DNA of 64,000 nt from Latrodectus hesperus (GCA_037975125.1 CM075850.1:128562293-128626292), one strand, 5' to 3'. Shown: positions 35,713 to 47,584, counted from the stretch's first letter. Numbers and translations: made by a program. The notes: generated by a model from the letters alone, not told the origin.

Positions 35713-36180
35713 TTATGCATGCAAATTTCTTTTACTTTGTGAACATAGGAATATAATCAATATTTCTCATCAATAATTTATTTTTTGAGTTACGTTTGTA
35801 TTTTATCCATTGCTATGCTATTTATTATGAAATATTGATATGCGATGTATCATAAAACAAAATAGTTTGCTACCATATTGTTTGCAGGGATAATACATGT
35901 AGTTGAATTTAGTAAATAGCTAGTGTTGATTTGACCTTTCTTTCAAAAAGTAATGTAATTTTTTTTACTTGAATAATTCCAATTTAGCAATTTTTTTTTC
36001 AAAATTATAAATTTACGCTTTGTTAAACTATAAATAATTTTCATCGAGATGATTGATTGATATATGGTGGTTGAATTTCATATCGTAATAATACAAAGTT
36101 AATGTATATATAATCCATTTAATATTATTGCATTTCTACACAATTTTGATTTGTTTTACGTTAGAATCAGAATAATCTTA
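35713..36180. other. AT-rich stretch, nothing recognised
   Basis: No gene or repeat recognised. Confidence 0.45.
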
Positions 36181-36184
36181 TTTA

Positions 36185-36370
36185 AATGGGCATCGGTCTT
36201 GTGTTTAAGAGGTAATGGGTTCGCTATTTGAACTTGTTGAGAACCTTAAGTCTGAAAGAATCAATGCACGTGGTTAGTAAATGCTTTGGAGTATCAGAAA
36301 TGTTACATCGGTGTGGAGATCAGCTCAAAGGCAAACCTCGTCTCTTGATGGTGGTTGAAAATTACGAAGC
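36185..36370 (+). mobile_element. Possible tRNA-headed SINE remnant
   Basis: GGGCATCGGTCTTGTG and AATGGGTTCGCTATTTG (36188-36230) resemble the A-to-B-box interval of the family B and C heads (GGGCATCG or GAGCATCGG, then GTTCG). The downstream body is not clearly alignable. A 66-codon frame at 36228-36428 is probably incidental. Confidence 0.35.
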
Positions 36371-37240
36371 AATTAGCTATGTTTTATCAGCAGAAAACGA
36401 AATACAATGCGATACAATACAACTATAATATTCTGAAGAAATTAAATATATGATAAGCATGTCGTTCTACAGCGAATAGCAAAAGCTGTTGAGGACTATT
36501 TTCATGCTTAAATCTGTAATAGTCTGTCAACATCATATTTAATTTTAGAATCTATTGTGACAAAATACCATTGAGAATGGTACTAGTGTATATATAAAAT
36601 CTGTAAATGGAAAAATAATTCTTCACTAAATTATAAATCGCTAAATTAGATCATTAAAATACGTTTCTGGTTAACTATTTCTGTCGACAAGTGACTAAAT
36701 GCAATCATTCACTTCGTAATTTACAATCATGGTCATGTGATTAAGTCGACATTGGAGACATTTTGGCCTCTTCCACTTCTCCACATCATATAATCTGAGT
36801 AACATCGGAATCCTACCAGTAGATCAGTCGTTTTCATCATGAAGGCATTGGTTAATAAGGTATCGAACTTATTATCCTCCCAGCTTCAAAACGATGCTTA
36901 TCTTCACCAAGTTACCACAATCTAATTATTAAAAATGTATTTCCTTTTATGCTCCTACACAACTTTATGAAAGTGTTTTAAATAGTTTCGGTCGTGAAAT
37001 TCAGTTATGATTAGCTAGTTATTTAAACTTCTTCACATTAACTAAGATTTTAGATTAAATTTTCAATTTTAAAGTATCGTCATTATATGTTATAAGTAAC
37101 TTAAGTAATTTACGTTATAAGTACATTACTCTTACTTCTGTAGCTTAAGTATTAGTTTATTGATATTTTAACCAATGGTGCCTCCTTATTACTAACTCTT
37201 CTCTTCATTCATTCAAGAAGCGTTGAGAATACCAGGAAAT
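36371..37240. other. AT-rich stretch, nothing recognised
   Basis: No gene or repeat recognised. Confidence 0.45.
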
Positions 37241-37850
37241 CTCATCTTTAACCATTGAGTGGCGATCATTGGTAACGGTTGGCTCAAAATGAGAAATCCA
37301 GATGGATCAGCTATCTTTTCCTTGGACATGCACGAGGAAACCAATTAGGCAGCTTATCTGTTTTCATCAACCCAGATAACTTCTCTGGGGAAAATACTCG
37401 AGCTTTTACGCAGCCTACATCTCCGAGTCCTTGCCGACCAATAGCCGAACCGCCTCAGGGTTCAATGCACCAATAATACACGAGTGATATCTTCTGTCGA
37501 ACGCTGTCTTTTACGGGAGAAAGGAAGTGAGCGATGCACTTACGAGAGGACAGGGCAATTCGGAACCACGAGAGGTTGGGACCTTTCACCCAGAGCGAAT
37601 TGGAGCGAGACCGGGCCGACACCGAAGACAGAAGTTAAATCGCCCAGAACCGAGAAGTGCAGAAATGAGCTCGAAAAGTAGTGACAACTGGGACACGAGG
37701 GTGTGGACGCAGAATTGCAGTGCAATTCGTGCAGTGGAGAGGCTGAAAAGCAATTTCTGTGTCGTTGTCAAAAAAGAGAATAGATCATCCGTAATTTTTG
37801 CAGCCGTAATTTTAAAACCTAAAAATATTTCTCATTCCTAGACCAAAATA
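37241..37850. other. GC-richer island, candidate exon or regulatory DNA
   Basis: GC-rich core at about 37430-37790 with clear edges. Several overlapping frames on both strands (37279-37476, 37484-37681 and 37527-37841 plus; 37540-37725 and 37586-37771 minus) reflect few AT stops rather than one clear gene. The plus frame at 37527-37841 (104 codons, Arg- and Glu-rich) has no motif I recognise. A palindrome-like TTGCAGTGCAA sits near 37715. Confidence 0.35.
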
Positions 37851-38767
37851 AGGAATTGGTTAATTCAGAATTTTCTATAAAAATATCACTGATACTCGAT
37901 GATCATTAGCATATGGAATACAGGTTTTGAAATTTTCTTATCTACTTGAAAAGCAATTTATTAGATATATGGCTTCATAATTTACACAAAGAAATAGAAA
38001 ATAAAAAAAACTGTAGTAAATTCCTTATTTCTTACAAAAGATTTTAACTAAATAATCACCAATAGTTTTAGAAACCATAAATGTATTCTTAAAGATTTTT
38101 CTAACTCAAAGATCTAAAAAGGAATCAGATAAATAAAATTTTTTTCCATAAAATTTTTACTGATTTTACGTAATCATAAATGTATGATAAATAGATTTTG
38201 AATATTTCTACTAGAATTATAATTTATTAAACATGTTGCATTATAATTTGTGCAATTAAATAAAAGAAAATGAAACTCCATTAAACTCTTCATTTCTCAT
38301 GCAAGACTTAAAATATGCAATTAATGATAAACCCTTCTTTCGAAGCATTCGTAATTAAATAAAATGAATATAAAAATCTTTTATTTAGCAATTAAATCTA
38401 ATGATAGTTTCTGAATTTAATCCTTTTGCCGCTGTGGAACGTTTAAAATATCTATATTGTTAAATAATTGATGCATAATATTTTTTCTGTTTGGTTAAAT
38501 ATCATTTGTATTAACAAATAAATCTAGAATACTATTAACTAATGACTAAAATTAATGTTATAAGATTATTTATAATTGTTAAACATAAAAAATGTGTAAA
38601 AATTCTTAAATGAAATAATTTGAGAATATATATAAATATATAAAGCATGATTAGAAATATCATAGGCAAAAATTAAAGAATACAATAATACAAGAATAAA
38701 TATAAAAATCCTATGCTTAGCATTACATTCAGCGCGAAAGCAACTTAAATAGAATTGCTAAAATATA
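37851..38767. other. AT-rich stretch, nothing recognised
   Basis: Very AT-rich. No gene or repeat recognised. Confidence 0.45.
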
Positions 38768-39119
38768 ATTATAGTAAATTTTTGTAAAATTAATCAAATA
38801 CTCTAAATGGAGAATAATAAATGAAAATATACGAAATATAGTAAACAGACATAGAACTTTTGTTCAATAGGTAGTTTAAAATTTATAAGAAACATAGAAT
38901 GTAAAATGAATTCTATGTTTCTTTTAAATGTTTTTCTGAAGAAGCTGGTCATGTTAGTACTTCGTTCCATTTTCATTTTATTCTAGGTTTCTTTTAAATT
39001 TTAAACTATCTATTGAGTATTTCTTATCTTATATCATGAGTTACATCTGTTTACTATATTTCGTATTTTCATTTTCTTATTCTCCATTTAGTATTTGATT
39101 TGATTAATTTTATAAAAAT

Positions 39120-39126
<7 letters not shown>
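38768..39126. repeat. Long inverted repeat (arms about 145-160 bp) abutting (TA)n
   Basis: The left arm (38768-38911) is matched in reverse complement by 38970-39126. Shared blocks in mirror order include TAATCAAATACT, AAATGGAGAATAA, ACGAAATATAGTAAACAGA, CAATAGGTAG/CAATAGATAG and AGTTTAAAATTT, then AAGAAACATAGAAT versus AAGAAACCTAGAAT. Divergence and small indels are modest. About 58 bp separate the arms, and a smaller hairpin (AGAAACATAGAAT with ATTCTATGTTTCT) lies at the inner left edge. The right arm ends exactly at a (TA)n array. Confidence 0.88.

Positions 39127-39200
<74 letters not shown>
39124..39200. repeat. (TA)n microsatellite
   Basis: About 38 TA units directly after the long inverted repeat. 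Confidence 0.97.
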
Positions 39201-39208
<8 letters not shown>

Positions 39209-39929
39209 CATATATATGTACTACAAAATAATTAAAACACATTAATACTTGAAAATAATAATACTTTAAAAATTATTAAATATTCTTATTAGGTTTCACA
39301 CAGTAAAGCAATGAAGATTTAAAACGAATTAATAACTTTTATTAAATAAGAAAATATATTTTGATCATATCTATAAAAACTTGCATTCTTAAAATTTAAA
39401 AATAAAGGAAATATGTCAAGAATTACCTTTCGTTTCTTCATTTGAAAGAAATCATGTTTTACATTTAAGTGTATAACATAATGTTTTTTATTAGAGTATA
39501 AAAGGAAATAGAGTTTTTTGGAGTAATTAAAGATCGCCCCATAATAGAGGTAAATGCTTGCAAATATTAACATAATTACAGATTATGAATTGATGGAAAC
39601 AAATAATTACCAAATATAAACAATGCGCCTCATGACATACGAATCAGAAACATTTCTTTTGAAGACAGCTCTGGTTACGATGTAAAGACACAATCACAAA
39701 TATCAATCACTGAAAAAATAGTTGGAAATAGGAAAAAAGTAAAAATACATTTGATATTAAAAAACGAAAAAGTTATTATTTTTCATGTTCATTCACCAAC
39801 TGAAAAGACTACCAATAATTTGGAGCTTTTTTTTTAACTTAATTTTTTAAGTAATTTAATAATTTTCTTTCCGTTTTAAATATTTGTAAAGCTATCTTTT
39901 TTTACTCTAGATAATATTGAAAATTGGTT
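39201..39929. other. AT-rich stretch, nothing recognised
   Basis: One 84-codon minus frame (39319-39573) is rich in AT-coded residues and lacks motifs. Confidence 0.45.
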
Positions 39930-40280
39930 TGTGAAACACAATTTTATACCAGTAGTAGGCCCGTGTCAGTGGCTATACAGAAAATCTTAACTGGCCACGA
40001 CTGCCAGTTCCAACATCTATACTGTTTGAATATTCTCTATAGTCCCAATTGTCCTTTATGCCATTCATACCAAGAAATGGATATACATTACAAACTTTTA
40101 CAGGCATGTATTGCTCGCACTGGTCGATGCCTGTACGACAAATAAATCATTGGGGAGCGAGAGAGCAGTTGAGCAATTGATCCACCATTTTGTTCTTTGT
40201 TTTTTTGTTTGTGTTCTCTATTTCATTCTGTATTTTTATCTTTTTTTCCTTGGTGCTACTCATCGGAAATAAAAAAAATT
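39930..40280 (+). pseudogene. C-terminal and 3' fragment of a non-LTR retrotransposon
   Basis: The plus-strand frame at 39924-40145 contains LTGHDCQFQHLYCLNILYSP, then NCPLCHSYQEMDIHYKLLQAC and GRCLYDK. This is the zinc-knuckle-like tail found after RNase H in many arthropod LINEs (TGH......L.R..I..S..C.LC...E...HL..C.AL). After the TAA a T-rich segment and AATAAAAAAAATTTAAAA (about 40268-40285) look like a 3' untranslated end with a polyA-like tail. The HL..C histidine position reads HYKLLQAC. No reverse transcriptase or RNase H remains, so it is a short, 5'-truncated, dead copy. Confidence 0.65.
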
Positions 40281-40429
40281 TAAAATCTTCGTGATTTCAA
40301 TATTACTTCAAGTAAAATAGTGTGTCATATGCGAGTCAAATTCGTAAATTTTTCAGGCTTTTGTACTATTATTAACTAAGTTAGAAGAGAATCTTATCGA
40401 CTTCTATCAAAAGAACCTTCACCAATAAT

Positions 40430-40562
40430 GATTGAATTGTTATCTGTGCAATGGATGGCCTTGGACTCAATCACAGTCACTGTTGAGCAGTAAGGACAGG
40501 TTGTTGTGTTTTTGTTTTCTGTGTGCCGGTCTGTCAGTTGAGAGCTTGAAAGTTCTCCTGCC
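40430..40562. other. Repeat-like stretch upstream of hairpin, unassigned
   Basis: GC-richer than its flanks and may belong to the family D repeat that follows, but no partner copy exists in the window. Confidence 0.3.
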
Positions 40563-40624
40563 TTTCATCCTGAGTTCCAGTGGCTCAGTAGTTTCACACT
40601 GAGCCACTGGAACTCAGGATGAAA
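40563..40624. repeat. Perfect 27-bp hairpin with 8-nt loop
   Basis: Left arm 40563-40589 (begins TTTCATCCTGAGTTCCAG) is the exact reverse complement of 40598-40624. The loop is AGTTTCAC. Perfect arms of this length imply a recent origin or selection. Confidence 0.97.
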
Positions 40625-40689
40625 CATAAAATGCTTCTCATTCAGATCAACGAGGTGAAACATTATTTGCCGTGGCCAATATTTGGAAA

Positions 40690-40890
40690 GGTGAGCACAT
40701 TCTCCCTCACTGGATTGCTGGAGCTCTGTGGGCTGAGAACGTGTCCACGTTAATTTGTGACATCCAAGTCCTGGTATGGCGTGGCTGTAGAGAATAGGGT
40801 GCTTGCTCAGATGTGATCTGACCCTGGTTTAGAATTAGAGGCGCTTGATGTATTCCAAACCCATTGGGATTTGCATCATGTCTTTCCTCC
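40690..40890 (-). mobile_element. Interspersed repeat, family D, copy 2
   Basis: Collinear blocks with 14510-14665 as listed there. Contains a 63-codon minus frame (40707-40898) without recognised motifs. Class unknown; possibly a SINE or LINE 3' part. Confidence 0.5.
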
Positions 40891-42279
40891 TGAGACACGT
40901 TAATACAGTCTTCTATTCATGAAAAGCTTTTTTAAAGATCAAGATATGGTGGATGTTCAAATGATTTACAAGGCCCTTCAGCTGTTATGGTATTTGCTTG
41001 ACTTGTTGAAAACAAACCAATTTTATTTATTACTTAATAAAATCCCTGTAAATGAATATAATTTCCACTAATAGAACAAAGAAAATTGCGTGACAGTTCT
41101 TATTATAATAGGTGACCTTTGTTACAAAAAGTGTTGCTTTAAAAATTAGTATTAACTCAAGAAGTATAATCTCAAAAGAAATGTGCAGCCTTTACATCTT
41201 CATAATTAGGCGTAATTGTGATGTGATGTTTTGACCAATAAGCTCAAATCATATCTACCAGTACAAGTGATCAGAATTGTACAGAATGTACTATAAGCCA
41301 GTTATAAATAATTTTAGACACGAAAAAAAATATTGTAACACTTGAATATTCATTTCTATCGGTATCATATTCTATAATTTTACCATTTCTTTGCTGACCT
41401 TCTTCACGAAAAGAAATGATCTTCATTTAGCTTAGGCATTTCATTTTAATAACAAATGTAATGAAATGATCTTATCGCGTTGTCACATGTGAAAATAAAA
41501 TAAACCATAATAGAGCTTTCGCTAAATTTGCAAAATGCATTATTGACATTTTAAATTCACTGTCTTATTTAATCTTCATTACACATTTGAAACACTTGCC
41601 CAAATTTTAAAAAAGCTATTATCAGCGAATATATATTCCAAAAGGTGTTTCAATGTGTTTAAATTCTGAAGAAAAAACTTAAAATATTTGCCATTTATTT
41701 TCTTTATTTATTCTTTTTAATAGAGGGGAAAGAAGCCAAAATGTGAGACAACAAAATAGTGGTTATATTTTGAAAAACAAAAATTAAATTACATTTGAGA
41801 ACCACTTTTAGCGTAAATTATAAAAGCCTTAAAGTAATAATTTACAATTCAAAATATTCTAATTTATTAATTTTTACCTGTGTGTGTGTGAATTTTTGCG
41901 TACATATCTTTCCAATAATTTTTTTTTAAAAAGTAGTCAGAAATCTTTTGTAATTATTTTTACACGAAACTTTACACTATATTTTTTTAAACATGTGAAT
42001 TTTCTTAAAAATATTGTAGAAAACTTTATCCAAATATTTTTTGCGTTAGAAGAGTACAATAATTCCTACCACAATATAAATATCTTTCATTTAAAATGGA
42101 ATGTGTGTACTAGAGTTTATGCATGAATTTAGTTTAGCTCATATGTTCGGGTTCTTCATCAGCATATCAATATGTCTCTAAGATTTTCAGAACCGATATA
42201 ATCTTCTATTAATGGATGATTAAAAACCAGATAGGTTGCTCAGCCTTAAAAGCAACAAATATAAATCAAATCAAAAAAT
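40891..42279. other. AT-rich stretch, nothing recognised
   Basis: A (TG)n run sits at about 41880-41890. The 80-codon plus frame at 41884-42126 is Phe/Asn-rich and typical of chance AT frames. Confidence 0.45.
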
Positions 42280-42700
42280 TTTTCACTGTCCGTCATTGCT
42301 GACGGCTTGTTGGTCGGTTAACAGCAATTTACCTGACAGCTAGCCCACGAAATATTGGTATCCGCCAATCAGCACGTCGTAATTCATGAGCTTCCAACAT
42401 ACAAGAACGAACCCATCACGTAACTCGCGAAACACGAAAACGCGAAGTGTGCGCAGCAAACAGCGGACCGTAAAATTAGTGTTACAAATTAAAAATCAAA
42501 AAATACCCTCCCCGCCAGAGCAAAGAACACTTCATGCGCACGCTTTTCCTCCGAGAGAGATGTGTGTTGCCAAAATAAAACAAATAAAAACTTGAAAAAG
42601 AATTAGTTGGAAGGAGAGCCTTCGTCTTTCCCACCCATTCTTCTGAGCTACGATCGCCATGGGAGCTTAACCCTTTGAGCCCATTAAGGGGAAGCGAGGA
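42280..42700. other. GC-richer island with small hairpin
   Basis: CCGTCATTGCTGACGG near 42290 is a small hairpin. The core at 42370-42680 is clearly richer in GC and CpG (AACACGAAAACGCGAAGTG at 42430-42448). A 69-codon plus frame (42386-42595) has no recognised motif. Candidate exon, promoter or conserved element. Confidence 0.3.
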
Positions 42701-43724
42701 AGAGAGATGAAGATAAAAAAAGAAAAAACATAAATAAATAAAAAAATCTTACTAGAAGTTTGCTGCTTAAAAAATATTAAATAAAAAAAGCGGAAGTGTG
42801 AAGGATAGTGGTCGAAGTCTCGTAAAGTGGACCGGAGTTAACATACTAGCTAGTGAATTTACGTTTCGAATGGTTTCGTACGTTTATTTTTCTTGAATGA
42901 ATCCGTGACGTATGCGATTGTAAATGAAATGAATGAAATGGCTTTAACCAATTGTAATTCACATTTCAGATGAAACGAGTTCTCAGAAAATTGTTCTAGT
43001 GCAAGCAGCAAAACAATTACTTCGAGAGAAAATAAATCTACAATTTTTTTCAGAGGTAATTGGAAGAAGGGTTACTTAAAAAAAATGCTTTTTTCGAATA
43101 ACTGGATTGTGTAGAAAACTTGGAATTATATATATATACATATATAACTTCGCTAGCTTTATAAGTCATATACAAATTTAGAAAAACTTAATAATTTATT
43201 TTGCTTAATATATATTATAAATAAACAATACTTTATAAAACATTTATGAATGATGAAATACTTTTGCAATCTTTAATCTTTTATTTATACAATATATTAT
43301 TTATTACAGACATTATTTATTACATAAAAACAAATCAACATATAAAATATAACGATTAAGATGTTTTAAAATGTCTTTTGATATTTGTTTCGAATACTAA
43401 TTTGTGAAAATCAATATTGTTTTTATGTGCATCATACAATCAATAAAAATTGAGAGAGAGATTCAGTATGAGCCTTAGATATTTAATTTTTCAAATTAAT
43501 CTCCAAATTAATTTTCAATTAAATCTGAGAACATACAGATTTAATTTATGTTATAACGTGTCATCGCGTAAGTCATACTTTAATTGTTGACTTAAACTTT
43601 TTTTAGAAGAATATTAATTGATAATAGGATGTATCCACATTAAGTAATGAAATAAATATGGAAGAGTTTCAAGCATTGACCTTAACAGACGCGTACAATG
43701 AGATAAAAATCTTTTCGTCCATAT
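42701..43724. other. AT-rich stretch, nothing recognised
   Basis: No gene or repeat recognised. Confidence 0.45.
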
Positions 43725-43803
43725 GTCATCTTTCAACAGAGATCGAACCATGAACCTTCCATTGCGAGAAATTAAGTCTACCCACTTAACTACAATGAGC
43801 GCA
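43725..43803 (-). mobile_element. tRNA-like SINE head remnant
   Basis: Reverse complement has A-box-like TTGTAGTTAAGTGGGTAGAC and B-box-like ATGGTTCGATCTC with tRNA-like spacing. A full cloverleaf is not apparent. Confidence 0.5.
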
Positions 43804-43929
43804 ATAGATGTTTTATACAATATTTAAAGCATAAAACTCGTGGAAATGCGTTCTCAAGAATATTTCTTCTCTCATTTTTTAGCAATTTATATAAACTAAT
43901 TTTCTAGCATTCACTAAATGCTATTTCTG

Positions 43930-44120
43930 CTAAAGCATTCTTTCCAAGAATTGTTGGTTCATTCTTTTCAAATTAGCCACAAAAGCAGTTGGTGGGCCTT
44001 TGCAGTTTTGAACCTTTTGGTAAAACAGCATTCTTCTCATTGAAGTGTCCTGGGTTCGATCCAAGCCACAAGAGCGACGAGAGATGAATGCTTCATATTT
44101 GATTTTTGCAAGCACATGTT
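43930..44120 (+). mobile_element. tRNA-like SINE remnant
   Basis: Plus strand has TTTTGGTAAAACAGCATTCT then B-box-like CCTGGGTTCGATCC near 44048-44061, followed by a body without a second copy here. The 61-codon minus frame across it is incidental. Confidence 0.4.
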
Positions 44121-44300
44121 TTTCTCTCAGAATGAGTTTTTGAAGTTATCTCCTTTGCGATATATGAATTGATCCACAATGTATCAAAAGTCTTTCTAGA
44201 AATCAGTTTACGCAATGGATATTAAATTGCCTGAAACAGAATTTAAGCCCTTAAATATCATCAACTTTTCAGAGTGAATATATTTAAGTGTGTTTTTTCA

Positions 44301-44419
<119 letters not shown>

Positions 44420-44645
44420 ATTAAATTCCTCGGGTTGGGCTAACCTTTCATCCCTTCCTTGGGTCGAATAAACTGAGCATCAAGCATGCTTGGGAACTAA
44501 ACACAGGGATTTTGCTGCGTTCGGCTGACTATCTAACCGGGACATACGCTTCGTCCCCGAGATAGCTCGGTCACGAAAATAGATGTAGGCACTGTAGAAC
44601 TTGGTCGCATGGGGCTGTCGGGCCACTGAGAGAGATATGTCAAGT
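44420..44645 (+). mobile_element. SINE-like or LINE-tail-like repeat directly after (TA)n
   Basis: GC-richer block beginning CTCGGGTTGGGCTAACC, with TTCATCCCTTCCTTGGGTCG and AATAAACTGAGCATCAAGCA. The CTTTCATCC...GGGTCGA.AAA.T.AGTACCA layout recalls a widespread invertebrate SINE/LINE 3' tail. No tRNA head is visible, and no second copy lies in the window. Assignment is from pattern memory. Confidence 0.45.
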
Positions 44646-44717
44646 AAAATCTTTTCAGCCTTATCTTATTTGAAGAACATTAACAACCACAATATTTTAT
44701 ACAGATTTTACCTGATT

Positions 44718-44751
44718 TATATTGAAAACACTATATAATGTTTTCAATATA
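44718..44751. repeat. Perfect 13-bp inverted repeat
   Basis: TATATTGAAAACA (44718-44730) pairs with TGTTTTCAATATA (44739-44751) around an 8-nt loop. Confidence 0.85.
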
Positions 44752-44848
44752 AGCTACTTAAAAAGAGCTTTTTTTATCTCAAAGTTTTAGTTACAAAAAT
44801 ATTTAACGTCAGTAACAGTTATTAAATTCAATATCTTTGTTTAAACTT

Positions 44849-44966
<118 letters not shown>

Positions 44967-45089
44967 AAAAGCGTATTAATTTATATCAGATTAAAATGTT
45001 TTGAATTCTGTTACAGTGTTTTCTATTTGTCGGAAGTAGTTAGTTGCATAATGCACTTGTGTGGCTGAAATATAAACATAATTCCCTTG

Positions 45090-45420
45090 AAGGCAATGCT
45101 ATACCGAAGCGCCTCTGCCTAATCTGCTATGGGATCGAGAGTAATGACTCCCGGAACAATGTCTTCGACGCTGAAGGTGTTCTCCCGTCGGACAATCGAA
45201 CCGATTTCAATTTCTGAAGTCCACTTCGAGGCCGGATGTGTCCCCCGAGGTATGCGCACACGCCTTGCGAAAGCGCATGGACAATGCCTCCTAATCGCTC
45301 CCTCCATCTCGCTTCCTGTTTTTCGGTGTGTCGCAAATGTTCGATCCGCCGTCGAGGAAAAGTGTGCCTTTATTTTTGCTGGAAATTATTGCGGATAATG
45401 CTGCCACGTGATTTATATAT
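45090..45420. other. GC-rich island, open in several frames
   Basis: One of the most GC-rich segments of the window. Frames are open on both strands (45129-45398 and 45236-45553 plus; 45119-45307 and 45127-45336 minus). None shows a known motif, and multi-frame openness is what high GC alone predicts. A CACGTG E-box lies near 45402. Candidate exon or conserved regulatory DNA. Confidence 0.35.
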
Positions 45421-45611
45421 TTTTTCTAAAACGAAATTCATTTACGTTCGTGGCTGTATTCAAGGTCTGATTCTAGAGCAGGAAATAGTTTATGTTTGCC
45501 AAACACTGAATATGATAGCATTGAATAATCTTTATGATATAGGATTAAATTAAATTATTTTTTTGGGAAATCCCTTGTTTTTTAGATTATATTTTATCCT
45601 TTGGTTTACTG

Positions 45612-45662
45612 AAATGGAACCAACTCATTACGTTTGTTAAACTCAATGAATTGGTTCCATTT
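45612..45662. repeat. 18-bp hairpin with one mismatch
   Basis: AAATGGAACCAACTCATT (45612-45629) pairs with AATGAATTGGTTCCATTT (45645-45662), with one C/T position that gives an A-C mismatch or a G-U pair depending on the strand. The loop is 15 nt. Confidence 0.8.
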
Positions 45663-46585
45663 TCTATTGAAATAACGAATGTATTTTTTTGGTCTATGAT
45701 GGATTATGTTCTAAATTATACTTTTAAACTTAGTCCTTCCAAATCAAAGACGAACCACAGATATCAGAATGCTACAGTTTTTAAATTTTAAAGGAAAATA
45801 AATATTCATTTTTTTGACATATTTTTAAGGTAGGCATCAAAGAAGTTTGATTAGTTTTCTAAATGTAAATCTGATCTTAAGCATGTTTTAACGTTGAATC
45901 ATAGGGAAATAGCAACACTTTTTGAAGTGGAAAGATTTTAGGATGTAAAATAGTTTATTGAACATTACATAATTTTTTATTATATCTAATTTTGACTTGA
46001 TGAATTGAGTCATCGATTGAATTTGATATATGTCTGCTAAAATTTGTTCAAAGCTTATCACTGTTAAATAAAACATTGATATATAAACTTTTTGACGGTT
46101 TGTTTAAAAAATGAATGGAATCTTGCATTCATTGCATAAAACACAATAAAATATAAAAAAGTATTTAATTGCTACTTATAAAAGTGTGTAAATGTCCAAT
46201 ATATATAAATGAAAAAAAGTGAAGGTTTTGACTACTGCATTAAATAGCAATGAACTTTTTTATTTATTGCATAGATTCGTGACTATTCAGCAATTCTTAT
46301 TTTTTACTAATTTATAAAATATTTGTGCACCTTTAATTACTGTTGAAACATTCCTTTGTCTTATGTATATAAATCCTTAACTTAAATAATTCTGCAAAAT
46401 TGAAACTAAATTAGTAAATTTTTCAATATTTAAAGGAACATTTTGTGTTGTGTGAAATTCTAATTTTTATCTGAATTTCAGGACTTATCGGACAGAGGGT
46501 TCGGTGTAGAAGCAAATACCTTTCGTGTGTGTGTGGTTTGGCAAAATATTTAACGATACATATTGGCAATAAAATTTGATTTTGT
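45663..46585. other. AT-rich stretch, nothing recognised
   Basis: No gene or repeat recognised. Confidence 0.45.
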
Positions 46586-46706
46586 GGTAACCCTTGTATT
46601 TCTAGCGTTATAACTGGCTTAGTAATAGGGATGGAATTTTGTTATCCACATTTTGGTGCCAATCTTGGTGTCAAAAAAATATATCGCTAAAAAAACAAGG
46701 GCTACC
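46586..46706. mobile_element. 121-bp MITE-like element
   Basis: The terminal repeats of 27 bp are inverted. GGTAACCCTTGTATTTCTAG at 46586 corresponds to the reverse complement of the right end GGTAGCCCTTGTTTTTTTAG, with about five mismatches over 27 bp. It has no coding capacity and no other copy here. Confidence 0.65.
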
Positions 46707-47584
46707 TGTACTTTTACCCGGATAATATACTACGAATTATATAAAAAATCTATTTTACTTTTCATTCATTTATGTTGTATAGTTCAAATCTAGAAATAAA
46801 ACCTTACTCAATAATGTGGTTTCCTGTAAAACATTTTTATTAAAAGAAAAGTTACCTTGCTTGAGATGAAACATCAGAATAGCCTTCTTTAGAGATTATT
46901 ACTCTAACGTTTATTACTGTTAGTTACTATAAATATCGTGAAGTTATGTAACATTTTATAACAATAAAGACATTAGAATTAAGAATTTAAATTAATCAAA
47001 AACCGCAGTCATACAAATAATCTTGTTGGCAAAATGGGTTTATTGTGCATTTCAGTAGTATGATATCTTTTTCGTTTGGGAGCACTATATTTGACTCAAT
47101 AAGTATTCTTCAGAACAGATAAGATTTCATTAAGTTTTGGCAGGAAACAACGCTTAGCCTTCATTAAAAATCACTCCACAAATATTTATATTTAAAATTA
47201 ACTTAAACAGCCTACATATGTAGAAAAGGCAGTTATTTTCCGCAAACCTAGTAATTTCTTTTTTCTAAAATTCTAAAAGGACTGTTTAAAAGGAGTGGTA
47301 GTTTACAAATATAGCCAATTGGTCATGAGGCTTTGATTTTTTAGAATGATGAAAATAAGGAAGAATATAAATATTCTGCAACATTAACTGTAAAAACTGA
47401 TCATTTTATACAATTGATTTAAAAACAACATAGTAATTTGAGAATATTCAGTGTTTAGTAGGAGATGTTAAAAGTTCACGAGCTTATCAGAAAATTAAAT
47501 ACTTAATAAACATCGATTCAATAAATTCGGCTTACATTTTATTCTCTTGCACGAATATAAGCTGAAGATCGTTTTAGGTAAAGT
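46707..47584. other. AT-rich stretch, nothing recognised
   Basis: No gene or repeat recognised. Confidence 0.45.

Noticed and set aside
43725..44065. tRNA genes suggested by A- and B-box-like strings
   Set aside because: No complete cloverleaf or acceptor pairing could be recognised; SINE remnants explain the boxes better.
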